A stretch of 64,000 nt of DNA, from the NCBI GenBank assembly GCA_030692765.1, contig JAUYUB010000010.1, positions 1-64,000 on the forward strand. Reading direction: 5' to 3'. Below the pieces are notes generated by a model. The model searched no databases. It saw only the letters and a list, made by a program, of their open reading frames with translations, and had not been told where the DNA came from. Positions within the stretch are counted from its first letter, which is position 1. Every line of letters starts with the position of its first letter. Shown one piece after another: positions 61,354-64,000 of the stretch. Both the position numbers and the translations under genes were made by a program. The DNA comes from Sulfuricurvum sp. (lineage in GTDB: Bacteria; Campylobacterota; Campylobacteria; Campylobacterales; Sulfurimonadaceae).

Positions 61354-62670
61354 TTACAGCACTCTTCCTCGTAAATTCATTTGTTTATTCGGGATAAATA
61401 AAAAACAATTTTCCTCACCCCTACGCTCGTATGCCAAACAATAGCCATGTTCGATCAATATCGCATTGACAATGTACAAACCCAGTCCAAAACTGTCTTT
61501 GGTCGGGTGATCTTTTGTAAACGGCTCTACATAATAGGATAACGGTTTTGTAAGCGGATCTCCATGGTTAGAGAACACGATCATATTGTTTTCCATACGT
61601 ATGGACATAGTATTGGTAGATGAATATTTAATCGCATTATCAATCATATTTTTTATCGCAGTTGCAAAAAGTCTGAAATTTGCTTCAATCATCACCGAAC
61701 TTTTCACTTCACGATGAACCGACTCTGATTCTATCAATCCCATATCAATTGCTTCATCAATAAGATCAACCAAACGAAACTCCGCCTTTTTTTCCTTTGA
61801 TTGGGTCCCTGAACTCACCTCTTCAATCAGTGCAAATTCGGTAATCAATCCCTCTAAGCGCTCAAAAATACTTACGAAACGTGCTTGCTGCTTAGGGTCA
61901 GTAAGCATAGTAGTTACAATACGTCCTTTTGCAATCGGTGTTTTAAGTTCATGCATAATATTGCGTAAAAAAAGTGTTCTGGAATCTATCAGGGCACGAA
62001 TTTTATTTTGGGTCGTTTCCAATTCATTGGCAATCAGTGCTATCTCATCCTCTCCGGACATGTGAAAACTTACCCCCATGTTTCCCTCACCAAACGATGC
62101 AATTTGACGACGAAGACGATGAAGCGGAGAAAGACGATGAAGAATAAGTCCAAAAGAAAGTAGCAGTATGGTCAAAATCGTGGCATACGAATAGAGTAAA
62201 TTTTTGGGAGAATAAGGAGTACTGCTGCGATCTTCCAAAAGAATCGGATAATGGGCCGACTGAATCCAAAAATAAATTTTTCCATGATCTTGCAGCATAC
62301 TGGCATGGATGTGATTAACAACCAAACTTTGATAAGGTGCTGTAGGTGCAATATGACGATTGAGCTCGATTGCAGAGTTCCCATTTTCTTTAAGTAAAAT
62401 CGCATTTTTTGTGATTTGTCGATATTGCATCTCACGTTCAATTGGATACAAATCGTACATTGCCAAATTGGTTTCAAAAATAGGAAGCGATATTTGCTTC
62501 AGCAAAAAGGTATGATAGATTTGCGAAATAAGGGCGTATTTACCGAACATGTTATCATTATGTTTGGTCTGATTCGTTTGATAAAGTTGATAAAACGTAT
62601 AACTGACACTGCAAACCGTTACCCCAAGGGCAAATAATATCGTTAGTAGTACACCGTTTCTTTTTAGCAT
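61354..62670 (-). CDS. arsS: ArsS-type sensor histidine kinase
   Basis: The 438-residue kinase has a transmembrane helix (about 9-29), a periplasmic part with several histidines, a second helix (about 159-180), a HAMP region, a HisKA domain with RNIMHELKTPIAKGRI and an ATPase domain with MIDNAIKYS and a shortened G box (FGLGLYIV). It resembles the acid-responsive sensor ArsS of Helicobacter (HP0165) and its Campylobacterota relatives. It follows its regulator by four bases. Confidence 0.8.
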   Translation of the reverse strand: MLKRNGVLLTILFALGVTVCSVSYTFYQLYQTNQTKHNDNMFGKYALISQIYHTFLLKQISLPIFETNLAMYDLYPIEREMQYRQITKNAILLKENGNSAIELNRHIAPTAPYQSLVVNHIHASMLQDHGKIYFWIQSAHYPILLEDRSSTPYSPKNLLYSYATILTILLLSFGLILHRLSPLHRLRRQIASFGEGNMGVSFHMSGEDEIALIANELETTQNKIRALIDSRTLFLRNIMHELKTPIAKGRIVTTMLTDPKQQARFVSIFERLEGLITEFALIEEVSSGTQSKEKKAEFRLVDLIDEAIDMGLIESESVHREVKSSVMIEANFRLFATAIKNMIDNAIKYSSTNTMSIRMENNMIVFSNHGDPLTKPLSYYVEPFTKDHPTKDSFGLGLYIVNAILIEHGYCLAYERRGEENCFLFIPNKQMNLRGRVL

Positions 62671-62674
62671 TTAC

Positions 62675-63334
62675 TTAGAGTAACTTATATCCGATACCAC
62701 GGATGGATTCGATGAGGGATCTGTCCCCAATTTTATTACGGATGCGTCCCATCATAACATCAATGCTTTTATTCGAAGAATCCTCATTAATTGCACTCAC
62801 ATTATGAATCAAATCTTCTCTCGAAACAACCATCCCCTGCTTTTTAATCATGTGTCCCAAAATTCCATACTCAGCGTTAGTCAAATCCAAGGGGCGACCT
62901 TTGTAGCTGATTTGCATAGCGGACTCGTTGAGCTTGAAATCGCTTTGAGTCTCTGCTTCCAATGCAACCATAGCATCATAACGGCGCAATACTGAGTGAA
63001 GACGCGCTTCAAGCTCTCGTGGGTCATACGGTTTGGGGAGATAATCATCGGCACCTAACTCTAGCGCATTAATTTTATCCGTTACATCTGAACGGGCAGA
63101 TGAGATGATAATCGGGATGTTTTGACGCTCGCGAATCGCCTTACACACTTCCAATCCATCCATTCCCGGCAAGGTGAGATCCAAAATGACGGCATCAAAT
63201 TTTTGCAAATTTAAAATGCTTAACGCTTTAAACGGGTCATCTTCTACTGCTACTTTAAAGCCACAGTGTTCCAAAAATTCACTTAGTATCTCAGCAAGCT
63301 CGAGATCATCTTCTATCATCAATAATGTATTCAT
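62675..63334 (-). CDS. arsR: OmpR-family response regulator (ArsR-type)
   Basis: The 219-residue regulator has a receiver with Asp52 in VILDLTLPGMDG and a lysine in LPKPYDPREL, and an OmpR-type winged helix at about 125-219 (LTNAEYGILGHMIKKQG, SIDVMMGRIRNKIG). It pairs with the sensor gene just after it; the name follows the HP0166 homologue (not the arsenic repressor). Targets are unknown here. Confidence 0.85.
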   Translation of the reverse strand: MNTLLMIEDDLELAEILSEFLEHCGFKVAVEDDPFKALSILNLQKFDAVILDLTLPGMDGLEVCKAIRERQNIPIIISSARSDVTDKINALELGADDYLPKPYDPRELEARLHSVLRRYDAMVALEAETQSDFKLNESAMQISYKGRPLDLTNAEYGILGHMIKKQGMVVSREDLIHNVSAINEDSSNKSIDVMMGRIRNKIGDRSLIESIRGIGYKLL

Positions 63335-63368
63335 GGCATTATTGTAGCTAAGGGATCATTAACCAATG

Positions 63369-64000
63369 CTATCCAATCGCCTTTGCTATATTGTACGCTA
63401 CAAACGCAAGCGAATACGCCACGATTGTCGTAAATATGAATAAATAGACAAAATACTTGATCCCGCCCGCTTCACGCGTAAAGACAACCGATGCTGCCAA
63501 ACATGGCAAGTAGGTCATAATAACAACAATAAATGCGACTGCCGATGGAAAAGGGATGTTGGCATGTATCGCATTCACCAGTGAGTTGTTCTCTTCATTC
63601 GCATCTGAACCCAGTGAATACAAAACACCGATGGTTGAGACCACTACTTCTTTGGCTGCTAATCCTGTTTGAAGTGCTACAGCCATTTTCCAGTCAAATC
63701 CTAGAGGCGTAAAGATAGGTTCGATCGCATGTCCAATCTGTCCTAAGAAACTTTGAGAAAGCTGTGCTTCAGCGAGAGAGTTTTCTACTGATTTTTTCTC
63801 TTCTTCACTGCTTGCCATTTCTATCTTCTGTTCGTAAACAGCATTCAGTTCATAATTTTTTGGATACGTGCTTAAAAACCATACCAACAAAGAAGCAGCT
63901 GCGATAAATGTCCCCGCTTTTTTCAAGTACATCATGGTTTTGGTCAAAACCGTATGCCATACCAATTTAACCGAAGGAAGCCGATATTTTGGCATCTCCA
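63369..64000 (-). CDS. feoB: Ferrous iron transport protein FeoB, C-terminal part (5' end outside window)
   Basis: The open frame continues past the right edge (codons before the visible methionine read through), so only about 210 C-terminal residues are present. They show the FeoB transmembrane region: a PKYRLPS segment at the gate domain, a helix, a periplasmic loop, then LGFDWKMAVALQTGLAAKEVVVSTIGVLY and YLPCLAASVVFTREAG, both family signatures. FeoB takes up Fe2+ across the inner membrane. The arsR-type gene follows after 34 bases. Confidence 0.92.
   Translation of the reverse strand, partial: EMPKYRLPSVKLVWHTVLTKTMMYLKKAGTFIAAASLLVWFLSTYPKNYELNAVYEQKIEMASSEEEKKSVENSLAEAQLSQSFLGQIGHAIEPIFTPLGFDWKMAVALQTGLAAKEVVVSTIGVLYSLGSDANEENNSLVNAIHANIPFPSAVAFIVVIMTYLPCLAASVVFTREAGGIKYFVYLFIFTTIVAYSLAFVAYNIAKAIG

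Noticed and set aside
62675-63334. An arsenic-responsive repressor
   Set aside because: Despite the name arsR used for the Helicobacter acid-response regulator, this is an OmpR-type response regulator, not a SmtB/ArsR metal repressor.

Overview
The window is a 64 kb stretch of a chromosome from a Campylobacterota (Epsilonproteobacteria) bacterium. Gene content fits a free-living sulfur-oxidising member such as Sulfuricurvum or Sulfurimonas better than a host-associated one; the genus is an inference. The strongest markers are HobA (a DnaA partner confined to this phylum) in the order rppH-lysC-hobA-holB-folP next to hemW, a CheV-CheA(REC)-CheW operon, an ArsRS-type two-component pair, and sulfur enzymes (a polysulfide reductase-like PsrB/PsrC pair and a SorAB-type sulfite dehydrogenase). 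Genes are tightly packed, often with 1, 4 or 8-14 bp overlaps. I see no rRNA, tRNA, CRISPR array, insertion sequence or prophage. No gap exceeds 300 bases; the longest (3652-3934) holds the remains of a cupin gene.

Layout. 1-1.2 kb: psrC (cut by the window edge) and psrB. 1.4-3.7 kb: hisD, a secreted thioredoxin-like protein, aroK. 3.7-7 kb: the cupin remnant, a chemoreceptor with a c-type haem motif in its sensor part, an M23 peptidase. 7-9 kb: fructose-bisphosphate aldolase and a periplasmic prolyl isomerase. 9-13 kb: two related soluble hybrid histidine kinases. 13-16.3 kb: nth, a small lipoprotein, cmoA, pyk. 16.4-18.8 kb: a small regulatory island with a class III nucleotide cyclase, a coiled-coil DNA-binding-like protein, a small HTH protein with a coupled partner, and HU. 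18.8-22.9 kb: an unusual P-loop ATPase, msrB, a secreted cyclophilin, motAB. 22.9-28.1 kb: an antiporter and the hobA operon. 28.1-33.1 kb: hemW, tatB, tatC, queA, sorA, sorB. 33-41.7 kb: dprA, a divergent polysaccharide deacetylase, ilvC, sodB, then the ruvX-mnmE-jag-yidC-yidD-rnpA-rpmH block. 41.9-48.4 kb: an unknown protein, a tetrahaem cytochrome, clpB, a DUF445 protein, a HEPN/MNT pair, pepP. 48.4-52.4 kb: cheV-cheA-cheW. 52.3-54.6 kb: an LpxH-like phosphoesterase, argC, greA. 54.7-59.1 kb: siaC, siaB, siaA and an EAL-CBS-GGDEF protein. 59.2-64 kb: an unknown periplasmic protein, tcdA, surE, arsS/arsR-type signalling genes, and the end of feoB.

How the parts may work together. The Tat translocase genes lie directly before a Tat-dependent molybdoenzyme (SorA) and its cytochrome, joined through queA. 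Chemotaxis is well represented (CheV, CheA-REC, CheW, MotAB and a haem-type receptor). The siaA-siaB-siaC phosphoswitch follows a dual c-di-GMP protein, suggesting a local partner-switching circuit for c-di-GMP. The clpB promoter carries a near-match to the HspR operator (HAIR) across its -35 element, so clpB is probably heat-shock controlled through HspR.

Several starts were moved from the longest open frame to a position with a better ribosome binding site (M23 peptidase GTG, argC TTG, ilvC, holB, jag, siaA and others); rpmH (44 codons) was found by direct translation. All functional calls rest on reading motifs and lengths; no database search was possible.
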